Part shown: positions 10,905 to 24,351 of the stretch, piece by piece
Layout: every line of letters begins with the position of its first letter
Numbering within the stretch: the stretch's first letter is position 1
NCBI GenBank assembly: GCA_936440205.1
Contig: OW387149.1
Location: 8,390,114-8,454,113 of the forward strand
Reading direction: 5' to 3'
DNA: 64,000 bases
Source: Lepidonotus clava
Lineage: Eukaryota; Annelida; Polychaeta; Phyllodocida; Polynoidae
Notes under the pieces: model-generated
Databases searched by the model: none
What the model was told of the DNA's origin: nothing
Seen by the model: only the letters and a program-made list of their open reading frames with translations
Position numbers and translations under genes: made by a program

Positions 10905-12480
10905 AAATCTGAAGATTGTCGGCCAGAAACTGGCCGATGTTGCGTTGGTGGTTTTTAAATGTTATACTAGAAATCTGAAGATTGTCGGCCAGAACCCCTC
11001 CCCCCTCCCCCCCACCTCTCCTCCTCCTCCCCCTACAGCAGACCGCCAGGGTCACAGCAGATTGAGCGCACAGACGGTGGTATAGAAGGGAGTCCTATTG
11101 GTCAATCAGGTTGACCAATGAGTGTACAGAAGGCAGCATGGGTCCGAGCCCCAAGTGTTAGCCAACCCCCCCCCCTCCCCCCCCCCCTCCCCCCCCCCTC
11201 GTATGGGGCTTTACACATGGATGACACGGACCTAACAAGGTCCTGCTGTTCATGGTTAACTTCAGAATGGGTCTAGTAGAATATTTGACAATGCCATATT
11301 AGACATGGTTTTGTCAATGCGTTAGTGTTGATGCAGCCATCACCTTTGCTTGAGTCAGTATGGATATATTTGAAAAATAAAATCGGAGATCGATCCTGAA
11401 GATACTAATAGATAAAACACAAAATTTAGACTGAAAATAAACAGATCTATCAGTAATACTATAGAATTAAAATAACATTTTATAGAATTTTAGGAGTTAT
11501 AATATCATCAACAGTTATCTACCATGTGGGGCGGTGTGCAGGCGGGGAAGGTACACTGGTTCCCCATGGTAATTAACATATACCTTGTATTAGCGGTAGC
11601 GGCACAGGGGCGGGTGCCAGCCTAGCGGGGAAGGGGGAGGAGGAGGAGGAGAGGTGGGGAGGGGGGGGCGTTGACCGGCCAGCGGGGGCGGTATGCCAAC
11701 TAACCCCATTGACATACCTCCATATATATATATAGGGCCCACGGACACTGGATGTCAATCACTGATACTCCCCCCCCCCAGGCCCCCGTAGCGTATGAGA
11801 CTGCCGTCCAGTCTAGTCCCCCCCCCCCCCCCACTCACTGCTACCACTGCTGGTCGGGTCGGTCAACCGACCTCCCCACCCCCCTCCCCACCCACCACTA
11901 CCAGCTGCCACGGCTGGAGCGACGCCCAGGTCGCTGTATGGTGTGGTGGTGGTGGTGGTGGTGGTTTGGGGGGGGGGGGGGGTAACCCAGTGGTGGGGTG
12001 TGTGGATGGCCTCTCTCTCTCTTCCCCCCCCCTGATTGAGCGCACGGACGGTGGTATAGGAGGGAGTCCTATTGGTCAATCAGGTTGACCAATGAGTGTA
12101 CAGCTGCCCTGCACTGCTGCATTCCCCACCCCCACTCCACAGACGTTTCCAGCAACCCCCCCCCCCCCTTCCCCTCTCCCCCCCCCCCCTCCCGGTCCTG
12201 TTTGACAAATCAGCTCTCCAAACAGATCACTGCACCGTTAACTTACTTTACTCAGTAACCTCTCACCTGGTGGGAGAGTGGGACCAGCCTGACCACTGAG
12301 TGGTGTGGGGTGTGGATGACATACCTCTATATATAGGACCCACAGACACTGGATGTCAATCACTGATACTTGTCCCTCCTACCTCTACCACCAGTGACCA
12401 ATGAGAAGACACTGAGTGGAGGCCCCACAGTCTGACCACCACTGGGGGTCAGAAAGGGCACACCAATTAAACAATTACAC
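10905..12480. repeat. Block of local duplications with C-runs
   Basis: Segments recur within the block. 'ctagaaatctgaagattgtc' is at about 10908 and 10969. 'gattgagcgcac' with 'tcctattggtcaatcagg' is at about 11061 and 12034. 'cactggatgtcaatcactga' is at about 11747 and 12348, each following a short tatata tract. Long C-runs lie at 11165-11203, 11769-11778, 11819-11832 and 12155-12192, with G-runs near 11970. No coding is supported; Pro- and Gly-rich frames here come from the homopolymers. Confidence 0.7.
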
Positions 12481-12532
12481 GGTCCACTGGTCCACAACAA
12501 TAGACCCACTTCAAAAACGGACCTATACCTTA

Positions 12533-12589
12533 GTTGCGTTGGTTACTTAATACCTATATGATTAATACTTATATGTACCAACGCAACAA
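12533..12589. repeat. Small inverted repeat
   Basis: gttgcgttggt and accaacgcaac face each other across about 35 bp. It could form a hairpin. Confidence 0.6.
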
Positions 12590-12689
12590 AAAGGTGATTA
12601 TTTCGATAATTTCTATATTTATCTATCCATCCCTTTTCTTCACTAGAAACACTCAACACTAGAGACACTCAATACAATGTGTTAAACAG

Positions 12690-13545
12690 GTCAGCCCTTT
12701 ATTAAATATAGGCAAATTGTTATATATTACATTGAATATATCAACCTTTCTTTCATAATATTACGCAGGTTGTAGCAGACAGATTGGAATGTCAGCTCTT
12801 ATTTTTTTCGGCAGAGGGAATCTCTACACCATACTTTCTCTGATCGAATAATGAAAAGAAGTATTGAGGACGCCAGAAATATAATAAATAATCATAAAAA
12901 TATTTACCCTTTGTTATGGTTTCCACAAGGGCAGAGGCACTCAATATAATATGATCATTAAGTCAGCCCCTTATTGGGTTGAATTTCAAAGATGTTCAAA
13001 ACGTTCAACAATCAGAATAAAAGCACCTCTTATTTGTAGAATAATTTGAAGTAATAAGTCATTCAAAAGTCAAACAGTGTGCTGGAACCTTGCAAGAACA
13101 GTGCTACCCCTGTATCAGATCATGCATAGATGTATAAGTTAATGAATTATCATCATTCCCTGTAAATATTTGATAGGTTTAGTCTTATGCCTTCCTCTGC
13201 ATTATAACATGTAATGCTCTATATTAACATAGTACATGCACGTTTTTGAGAAACCTCGTTCGATTCTGTGCATGGAATGGGTTAAGTCTGCTATCATATA
13301 AATGTTAAATAACCAAAAAAGCAATTAGTCTTAGAGCTTACCACAATACCAGCTTAATGATTTGTAATAGTATTCATTTTGATAAAAGCATGATAAATTA
13401 GGTATTTTACAAGATTTCCCGCTTTGATTTCAGCAACAGCGATTATTCAAAATAACAACAAGTAAATAAAATTTGCAGATTTACAACAATCATTGCATGA
13501 CATGTTGATACAAAGTTCCTTTCGTTCTCTGTTCCTGTTGGTTCG
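12690..13545 (-). other. Likely 3' untranslated region
   Basis: This AT-rich non-coding DNA lies directly downstream of the stop. The first clear AATAAA on the minus strand is at 12698-12703. A second candidate lies further on at about 10787-10792. Two segments of this region (about 12640-12710 and 12925-12980) look like old copies of each other. The extent is inferred, with no transcript evidence. Confidence 0.45.
12698..12703 (-). promoter_or_regulatory. Candidate polyadenylation signal
   Basis: AATAAA on the minus strand, about 845 nt after the filamin stop codon, followed by GGGCTGACCTGTTTAAC. Plausible by position and motif only. Confidence 0.4.
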
Positions 13546-13580
13546 TCATCGCCCATGAACTGTCACCACGTAGGGACTCT
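13546..13580 (-). CDS. Filamin-like gene, terminal exon with stop
   Basis: After acceptor TTTCCACTTTCAG, the first two bases complete Glu with the previous exon. SPYVVTVHGR and TGA follow. This supplies the missing strand G of repeat 4, so a filamin repeat ends the protein, as in other filamins. It is too short to be found as an open frame on its own; I found it by motif and phase. The intron before it is 9.7 kb. Confidence 0.88.
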
Positions 13581-16500
13581 CTGAAAGTGGAAAGAAAATA
13601 ATATTCATAAAACCAATTGCAATGACTGTTATAATTCTGTAATCTTTTCAAAATATACATGCAGCAGTCTCCCCTTATTCAACTGCCTATGTTTGATAAG
13701 GAATAGGAATATTTTTTTATGTTTGTTTGATGATTCATTATGATGAGGATTGTTGGAGTTTAATTCCCACTCAGCAATATTTCAGCTATGTCAGGTCCAC
13801 TCACGTTTACAACTGTAGAACTACATTTGTATGACCGTATCTATGGGGATGGAAGCAACGGCAAGGTTTGGTGATCTAGCAGGCAGCACCAAGGATCAAA
13901 CCCAGGCAGGCCACATACAATGCCAAGACGCTAACCACTAGACCAACCCAGCCCCCCCCCTTTCTTTTTTCTAAAGTTCCTTTTATAAAACTAGGAATAT
14001 ACCAAGGAGGTATTTGTGATGGATCTCTCTGAACATAGCAAAAGTGACCCTAGACCAAGGCAGAGGTTCTTTTACTTTCCACACCACGAAGCCTTTGATA
14101 CAGAAGTATGTCAACAGTAATGGGATTAAGGAGAAAGAAACAAATAGAAAGGGAAAAAAATCAATGAACATACCAGCGCAGGATTGAACCCCACACTTTC
14201 CTGATCTGAAGGTTCTATCCAAGGGCTTTATACTATTGACAGAAAACACCCCTCTACAGGCTAGCTTTTAAATGAGCATCATATCAGAGTAGGGAGTAGC
14301 CGTTGCAAGAGATTTGTCTCAGAAAGCGCAAACAATTCTGTAACAATCCTCCCCATCTCAAATACCTCTTAAAACTAGCCTCAAAATGCTCATTTTTCCT
14401 GTCATTATGAACACATTGAGAGGCCAGTCAGTATTGGGTATACATATCTATCATACATTTGCAACAAAATAAGCGTTTAGGGACTATTAATGAGCATATT
14501 ATGCCTAGTTGTAATGGGTAATTGAGATAGGGGGGATTGTCATAGAATTGTATGCACTTTCTGGGACAAAACTCCCAAAAATCATATACATCAAAAGTAA
14601 CGTTTACACCCATTTCAGATATAATTGACTGTTGGTTGGTTGAAAGTGTGTTAAAGACTCATACATAATAGCTGAAATTCAATATTTGTGAATCTATTCG
14701 CATGTAAAACCTCTGTAAATTGTTGTCATTTTCATGACATGATGTAGCTCCCCACATCTTGTTGAATTAGTGGCAATCTCAACTTGAGATGAGCAAATCT
14801 CGATGAGATGAGATCAAATGAGATTGCATATATTACATGCCTTAGTCTTTAAATGTATTATTTATCTTATTATATATATCTTATAAATGTATTATTTTAG
14901 AAGTGTATTACATCAACAATGGCAACATAGAAATGTACCTTTATTTACTATTTGTTCTGGAGCTAGAAGAATACCGTCCTCTCTTTGTACACCTCTTCTA
15001 TTAATGCTATAAATATTTTTCCACTCTTAACAAAAGCTGGAAGAACATGTATATGCGTGAAGCTTTATTTCAATTAAAAAAAAAAAAAAAAAAAAATATC
15101 TTCATAAATAAAGAACCTCAACACACACCCAAAAAAAACAAAACTGGGCAGAGTTGGGCACAAAAATTGCTCCATCTATGATGTAACTTTACCCATGTAA
15201 GCAAGCATGCTTTTAGGCCAGTTCGATTGATCCTGGCAGCGGCCCTCGGCGGCCCTAACCACGCATGCATGGCTAACTAGCATGCATTCACGCCTATACA
15301 ATAGCATTGAATTCCGGTTCCTGCACCGGCTAGCCAGCGGGTGGCTCGAACTCCTCTACTGTGACCAGCAGCACTGGGCCCACATCTTCATAACTAATTT
15401 GGCTAATCAGGGAAATTTTGATTAGAAATTCAGTCTATCATCAATAAACTTTATACCTAATAATTCACTTTTCAGACTATTTTGCAATAACACTATAAAA
15501 TTAATTTTGGTAAAAGGCAAAACTGCTGATCTTGAGACCCTAATCAAATTTTCCCTGATTAGCCAAACTAGTTACGAAGATATGGGCCCTGGCACTTGTA
15601 ACCAGTGACCACCTCTACTTCTTGTATTCAACACAATAGACAGATAGGTGTCCAACAGGGGCAACGTCCAACCGCCATTTTGAATCATCCTCACAACCTG
15701 AATGCAGTGTGAGTGGAAAAATCACAATGCATACAAAGCCATAAAGGCTATATTACTATATGGTATTTGCTTGCGGCACCATTAAAAAAACGCAAGCAAA
15801 CTGCTGCAAACTTGTTTGCGGTAGGGTGCCGCAAGGTGGAATATAGGTGTTTGCGGTGGTGCTTGCAGTGGGTGCTTGCAGTAGGTACTATTTTATAAAG
15901 GTTTTCTACAGTTTACTCACGATCGGGGATACCAACATGCTGGTATCAAAAGCGCAAATTGCTTGTGGCACCTAAAAATAGCAACCACAAATGCAACGTA
16001 CTGTAAAGTGGCTTAAGTCACTTAGATATGAGACAATTAGAGTTTAGCATGTTCCATCGGTTCTAATAATTGAGGAGTGTGGTGCTCATCTTCTTAAAGC
16101 ATCTCTGTAACTTCATCTATCTCTCATTTATTTCTCACCTTTTTATAGCCTGATATTAAGGCTCTGACTTAGTGCAATTTTAACCTTGGAGAATGAATGT
16201 TTGATGAGGATTGTCAGGTAAAATAATCCATACAGTTCTCGTACACACGAGCACATAATCCACAACTGAATGTATGTGATAACAGCGTGATTTTCTTTTC
16301 ATATTTAAAAGCAGTCAGCAAAATCTTGCCTTTGACTTTGAAAGATGATAAAGGGATTGCTTCATAGAAAGTTTTCCTTTAGGCAAGCATTTTAAACCTA
16401 ATGGACCTATGAAGTATTGTATTTCTCATTTAGATGTGGTATATTCATGGAGTAATTCTATATACCCAGGGTATGCCATCATTCCCACCATATTAACTTC

Positions 16501-19500
16501 TTCAAAATGGACCCTGCTGCTTTGTAAGCTAGGCAGTCCTGCTAATGCTTGTTTATAGAAAAACCTGATTTAACAGCTATGTTATATGCAAACACCTTAT
16601 GGCAAAACCAAGTTCATGTAATCAAAATTCAGTGAGAGACTCCTCATAGAAAGAATTCATGATAGAGACAGCATTTTATGGTGTCTGCCACTAAATAGTT
16701 AGCAGATGTTACTTATGGTATTCGAAATGATTAGAATTAGATTAGATTCCCAATGTATATTAATGCTTTTCTTTTAGTAAGCCTCCTAAGATGTAGCATG
16801 ATTGTTTTCACCCTTTGGTAATCAACTGTATTCCTTTGCATACAGTTCTGGCTACACCTGCTCCATATGAGAGTTTCAGAATTGGCAATCAAGTTTGTTT
16901 TATGCAAGAAAGTTTGTTCTTTGAACAGAAAAGTGAACGTCTTCCGTAACAGAACAATTAAACTGTCGCTTTCAGTCGGGTATAGCAAGTGAACGTAGAC
17001 TATAATGTAAAATGTCACGTATCTATACTATTAATTACTTCATCTTATGAAAACAAGTGTGGAAGGAAATTATAATAAAACCTGGCGTGTTTTCTACAAA
17101 CAACTTCATACAATGCACACTTTTATATATGATATCAAATATAATGATCAGAATGGCCATGTACACCTATAACTATGACTCATTTGACTACGAAAGCCGT
17201 CGAATGTCCGCTGGCAACACATTCTATATTGTATTAACAATTGGCTGTGTAAAATTGATTGGAGATGGTGATACCAACCATCTATTAGTTAATTGACTAT
17301 TCTGGACTGTTATGGATCTGTTTGCCTAATCATTAACCCCATCTTGTTCATCTCTATGTTTTCCATTATCATTACTCTACGGACAACTGGAAGAACATAA
17401 GCCTTGTGTATATGAAGTTGTGGACAATAAAAAAAAAATTAAAAAAAAAAAAAAAATATCATGTTGTTTAGAAAGACCCTTACTTCTCAGAAGGCAACCA
17501 TGAAGTGGGGGTATCAAATATCAGATTAAAAGTACCAAAGTTTCCAATGGGCTGTCCTTCCAGTGTATTCATTACTGGGATATGAAAGAAGATTGTCTCT
17601 CTTTGAAAAGAGTAGGGTAGTGATCCCGGTGGAGGGCTTCTCCTATATCACCTAATAGATTCGATCATTCAGAAGAGAATTGTCAATAACAATAGGGAAT
17701 CCCGTGGAGCAAACGCAACGTATCTCCTATCTCTGCTGTAACGACTGATGCCAACGCTATGTCTTTAGGGGAATACTTCTTTCCCTTTGTTATAAATAAA
17801 TAGTTGTTTACTTTTTACAAGTATTGCGCTGGTCACCTGTATTGTTGATTTGAAGTTTTGAGATACGTCAATGTATCGCAATGCGTCGTGGTTGCTAACT
17901 CCCTATTATGTTGCGATATGACCGTATAAGGCCCTTTTACACTATTGCGACTTGGGCTGCGATATGCCTGCGATATGACCATATCTCAAGCAAGTCGCAG
18001 ACCACTGCGATGCTGATGAAGTCGCACCTGTGTAAATGAGTTATCGCAGGGGGCTGCGACTTGGAGAGGGTGCGATAACCCATTTTTATCGCTACCACAT
18101 AATCGTAGGTGATGTCGGAAGGTGCGACATTTATTTAACATGTTTAATAATGTCGCAGCAGATGGTTGTAAATGACAGCATGAGATACACTGCGACATCT
18201 CAGTGATGTCGCAGCCAGGGAAGGGGTCCTTATATCTACCAGTATACATGCGATATCTTTGTTTTTATCTCATGTGTGTAAAAGCCTGAATGCCTGCGAT
18301 ATGCTGCGATATGGCTGCGACTTGACTTGGGGGGGGGATTTCAAAATGCGACATCTTCAAATCGCAAGCTGCGATATCACTGAGATGTCGCAAGCACCGT
18401 ATCGCATGTGTGTAAAAACACCTTATAGCTGTTGATATAGTGTCAATCAGCAATAACTAACCAACCAACATATATGATAGAACTATATCATGTATGATTT
18501 TACAGCAAACGCCCAGGCTTTCTGTAGAGGGTAAAGCCACTTTGCCTTTGTTTTGCGAAAAAATTGTAATTTCTATCTCAGGCAGTTTTATTATAAGAAG
18601 CACCCCAGGAGACATACGAGGGTAGCCGTGTGCCCCGGGAGGGATCAATACTGACCGAGGATGAAGCCTGAGGTCTGTATGGTAATCATGGGTCGTAAGG
18701 AGAATTTTCGCCAAGAGATTGACACATTCTATTACCCAATCAATATCCAAAATATATGGAAAAACATGAAAAAAGGAAGAGTTGTAGGCATGGATGCACT
18801 TTACTCAATATGGATGATGATTGTTTGAGTGAAAGGTCCATCAGCAGCTTTTCAGCTTCAGTAGAACCAATATACTTTTTGACCTGTAGGTTTCCTGACT
18901 GGTGTTTGAAACCCACGTGCACGGCAGTGAAATGAAACACATTATACACTATTGCCAGTTTTCAAATCCTTTTTCGTGTGCCGTTTTTGACTAGAGTCGT
19001 GTGAAACTCTCTACTCTGAATTAAGCAAGATACCCATAAGGCATTGACCAAGGGCAAACTGTTTTTGTGCAGAGTCAGCTGACAATAGTAGGTGGTCGTT
19101 GTCAAATGATCAAACATGTTTAATATAAGTTGGTGCTCCTGTCTGTGCTCCCGTGGGCCGACTCTGAGTAAGCATACCCACACACAGTCGGCCTACAAAA
19201 CGGCCTATGAATTGGTGGAAAACCAGCAATTCCACCAATTTTTAGGCCATTTAATAAGCTGACTATGTAACAGTTGGCATGGGAATATGGAGCTTTAAGG
19301 GCCATACCCACTAGGCGATTTTGACCAAGTCGGCTGACTGATTGGTGCAAAAATCGGCACCAATCTGGCCCTAGATTCGGCCGATTTTAGCACCGATTCA
19401 GATCAAACATGCGATTGTACCATACTAATAGGTGATCAAAAGTAATGGCTGATTCTCCCAGTCACCCATCGCCAGTTGCCGGTAAAATCGCCTAGTGGGT

Positions 19501-22500
19501 ATGGCGCTTTACTGAACTTATCTACACTAAAAGAACCCGCAAGAGCAGTATCTCCCTTTTTTCATCATTAATGTGTTTGCAATTAAATTAGCCTATAGAG
19601 CACTATTTGGTTTATACACTCTACATCCTAATGAAGGTAGACTTAGCCAGAGCTGCTTAATTAGATTACTTAGTCCTCTGCTATTGCTTGAAGCAATTGA
19701 ACAACCTTTTTCTTCACCAAGTGAAGGTTCTAGATGCGATTAGATAAATAGGTTTGGAGTGAAGGGTTGAAGAAGCAGCCAGCTCATCCTCTTGTTTTCA
19801 TGCCTCCTCATAGTCCTTCTATGACCTAGCTAACTTTTGCATAAGAGGTTCTGACACCCACAACAGTCCAGGGCTACTACTGCTCACTTAAAATATGTAA
19901 AGAATTACTTTAATGGTCTTCAATTTACAACATGGGTAACCCTTTTGATAGCTGTTGGGCTGCTGGCTTGTTTATGGTTCTACCTGCCATAAACCAGCAG
20001 CCCCAAAGCATGCTGGGATACAGGGTGGAATCCTCACCTAAAATGGTTGCTGGTGAACAGTCCCATTTTGGGAAACAGTGGGTCAGGCTTGACAGACTAA
20101 CCTCCCCACAGCTATTTCTATGCTAATGACACAAATATATCTAGCCTGTGGCGGCAGGAACTGTTTTTTGATTTTCTAATTTACAAAACACTTGGTGCGG
20201 GATAAAACATATCTAGTTGGAATTCGCCAGGAGGATATGAAGATGACAAGTACTTTTTATAAGATATATGCTACAATAATGTGAGAGCATATGTTTTCAT
20301 CAAATTGTCGTTAAGATAACCAAGTAAGATAACTAATTAGGTAATTATAAAAAAAAGGTATGAGCCTAATTAAACAAACAAGCTTCTGTTTCACGTATCT
20401 TTGTATAACATATTAATATACTCTTATGATATAACTTAATCTTTGCTTATTCATGAGATTTTCAAAAGGTAGTTGGCAGAAGAAAATTAATTTATTTCAC
20501 AAAATAATGTAGCATGTCAAATAAAATTTCAAAAGGTAGATGCATATAGATTTCAAAACACAGATTCATAAGGCCTGAAATAAACACTTGCGTTCAGGTA
20601 TCTCAACCTACCCTAAATGTTTGGGGGGAAATGTGATTTTTTTACATTGAAATCAATATTGACGGCTGCAGGGTCATTTTTTTAATTATGTAATAACATT
20701 TTTCACGTTGTCCTGTTTTTGACCTGACATTTGCAGTCAAAGGTTATCTAAGATGTACTATTGCTCATTAAAAATCAAGCCAGGCACCAACTAGTACATT
20801 TAAGCATAATTTCAACAGCAGAATCAGCTATACCAATAGTAACAAATAGTAATAAAAGTAACAAGGACACAGAAATTACTATGCGTTATTAAATTTAACA
20901 TACATGAACTCTCAAATTGTTGGTACCTGATGTTCACTCAAACAAATGAATATTGTATATGCAGTAATATCCATGCATACAACCTAACCTGGTTGGTTGG
21001 TTATTGGTTGCTTTACACCCTATTTAACTGCCAGGGTCATATCAAGGGTGGTGATGGTGATCGAATCTACGAGAAGGTAGAGACCATACCCCTACACTTT
21101 TACCAAGGCAGGTGTTCTTTAATGTGCATGGTCCCATAGACAGGGCCATACACAAAACAGCCGGTGGCCCTCAAGAAGCTTTGATATCCCCGTTGTTGTC
21201 ACAGGGACACATACAGTCAGTCAGTCCAACACAGCCCAGGATTGAACCCAGGCCACCCACACAACAGGTGGACGCTCTAACCACTTCACCACCCCACACG
21301 CCTACAACCTAACCTGAGGTAGTTCACGATCTTGGAATATTAAAAAGGTAACATGTTCCCAGCCCTGTGGGTCCAAAGTTAAAACGAAACAAAATGTCAA
21401 TGTCCTAGCCTAGGTTATTCAATTTGTTCTTCAGTGGTTTATATGAATGAACAATGACTGTTCCTTTTTTTAATAGATGAGGGTCCTGCACATGTTTGTT
21501 GAAAAATAGTTAATTTGCTGCAGAAGCTTCTGCAATATTCAGGACAATGTCTAATTCATGCATGATTCTTTCCCACAGCACCAGTTAAACTTAAATCAAA
21601 TAGTCTTTCTTCAGGCAATGATCCTAACAATTGCTTGTGTAATTTTTAATGACCTATTCATTTGATGTTCATTTAATTATTTCAACATGCCATATTACAC
21701 TTCACATAATTATTGCAAATGCTCTGCTAACAGAAGTAATAAAGATTAAGAAATGTGATACCAAAGAAACTATTCCAGGGTCGCTGCTCCTAGCCCAATC
21801 AATTTGTTTCTCAAGAGTTCAGTAAATGGGTAGTGATTGCACCACTTTTAAAGGCTGAAGAGGCAGCAAAGTTATTTTTGGGTGAGAAAATTGACCCTTC
21901 GCACCTTATCCTCTCATTGTTCAATGGGACACTTGGCTTTCCCATTTCGGGGATTGAATTACAGGGCAAGTCCAAATGGAAAGAAATCCTGTGAATTTAA
22001 AACATTTAAAATCATCAGGCAGTTCAGGTTTGTTATCCCTAACATGGACCACTTCTACTCTAAGTGTTCTACTGACAAGATTTTCTGGCCAAAGAACTGT
22101 TGGAAAGAACTCATTGTGGCCCATTTCAGTGCCCCGTCGCATAACAAAAATAAGGAACAATTTTTGGCACATGGTCAAACTCTCCCTGTTGTGCCAAAAT
22201 TCAGCATCGATTTTCACCAATTTCTAATAATTTCTCCAGGCTGAAAATTTCAGGGATTTTAGATCTAAATATCTAGTTTTCAGAACTGTTTACAGAATTA
22301 AAATTGGTTCATTAGAACAGCCACAAATCAACAGGGGGACCTATTGCTACAGGGACGTCCTTGTTTAAGGACTTCCTTGTTGCGACGGTTTGGTTATGCG
22401 ACGCACCACAGAACACCCAACAACAAGTGGTTGGTCAACAAGGAGAGGTGTACTTGTACAAAGTGATCATTGATGAGCCCAATCATGAGAAATGACCCCT

Positions 22501-24316
22501 TATCAAGGACAATTTGATAAGCTTTTGTTTGGTATACAAAATATGATTATCATTTGAATCTTCTTCAACCTGCTTTAATCCACACACAAAAAATCTCGCA
22601 AACGTCATAAAAGGTCAGATTAGTGGGTGGATATAGGTGAATTAGCTAAAAGGTCGCAATGCCCCGCAGCTATATTTTCTACATTCATACTTACCCTTGG
22701 GGCCACAGTAAAAATGTGTATGTTACATATGCCCAGAAGTATATATTATGTCAAAATAAAAAGTAGGTGTGTTCAGGTATCGCGACCAACCCTGAATTGT
22801 TTGCCGTACCCTAATTTTGAGGGCAGATTATTTTCAAAATTTTTACTGAACTTCAATGGAAATTATCTTGCAGCCAGAAAATAATTTGTATTATTAAAGA
22901 AAACTCATTCCAGAGGGTGACAAGTACAGAAGAAGGTTAATGAAGGATATCATGTTCAAAACCATGTGTCAGTTATGATAAGAGCCTGTAATAGACGTTC
23001 AATTAGAAATAAAAACATGTGAGTTTATGTATGCTTACGGAAACTGTTCGTGAGTTTGAAACTCTCATACTCAGCCATTTCATAACAAAACTGTAAATCC
23101 ACCCAAAACTCCCTCAAATCGACCCAAAACTCCTGTAAATCCACCCAAAACTCCCATAAATCCACCCGAACTCCCATAAACATAGACAAATTTCATGTAG
23201 CTACGATGAGGGTGAAAGGTGATTGTAACTTATGAAACACAGAATTCACAGAAGTTTGTTATGAAACAGAACTTTTATGTTTTTTTTTGCCTTATACAGA
23301 CCTGCGCATGGGATGCCATCGTACTTGACGACTATGTCGTGGGCGCCGGTTTTCTTGGGTACGAAGGTCACTTTGTACTTCTTCTCGCCCTCCTTCAGGT
23401 AGCTGAGGACGGGGAGGTCACTGTCTATCTCCAGGGTGCCCTTGGCCATGGCCGACGCATCCACTGTAAGCAAAGATAATATAGACACACTAAAGCCTCA
23501 TACCCACTATGCGATTTTGCCTGAGTCGGCTGACTAGACTTGGCTGATTATTCTCATAGAATAGGCCGATTCTAGCACCAATTCCAATTACCAGTCAGTA
23601 TGGTATATTGAAATATACATGTTTGATATGAGTTGGCCCTGGAATCAGCCTATTCTTCTAGTAGAATAAGTTAATTTTAGCACTGATGAGTCGGCCAACC
23701 TGGGTCAAAGTCGCCTGGTGGGTATGGGGCTTAAGATTCCCAAGTTAGATTCCCAAGTTAGAATGCTGATCTGTTGCATAAGTCCCATACCCACTAGGAC
23801 ATTTTTACACAGTCGGCTGACAGATCGGCATTACAATCAGCCGATTCTACCCCAAGAATAGGCTGATTTCATCACTGATCCAGATCAAACATTAACATTC
23901 CAATATACTATACTAACAGGTGACCTTTAGACTCCCAACTGATACAAAGTCAAAAACCTAACCCACCTTCTCATTATGAAATCAACTTCCTTGTAGGGGG
24001 AAGCTTGCGACAAAATAGGTTAAATTCTCCCTTATCATGTTTCAGAGGTAGCAAATAAACTGCCAAATTAATTGAAATATCTCTTGGTCACGGATAACTA
24101 GAATAAGGAGATTTTTATTGGTCAGCATTGGGGATATGAAAAGTGTAAAGACAAATTTTGCGGGGTTCTTTTTTGAGACTAGGTTAAAGTGAAAAAGTCT
24201 TGCATTGAAGCAGCAGATACTGTATTTTCTCACTGAGGAGAAAAGGGGATCTTCCTAAAGTAGAACCCCCCCTCAAAAAAAAAAAAAAATAAATAAATAA
24301 ATAAATAAATAAAAAA

Positions 24317-24351
<35 letters not shown>

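Noticed and set aside
11752-12299. Pro- and Gly-rich frames
   Set aside because: Products of C- and G-runs; the same run reads open in several frames.
21882-22244. 120-codon frame (plus) and 99-codon frame (minus)
   Set aside because: They overlap each other and run into a family-E repeat, and lack motifs or splice borders.
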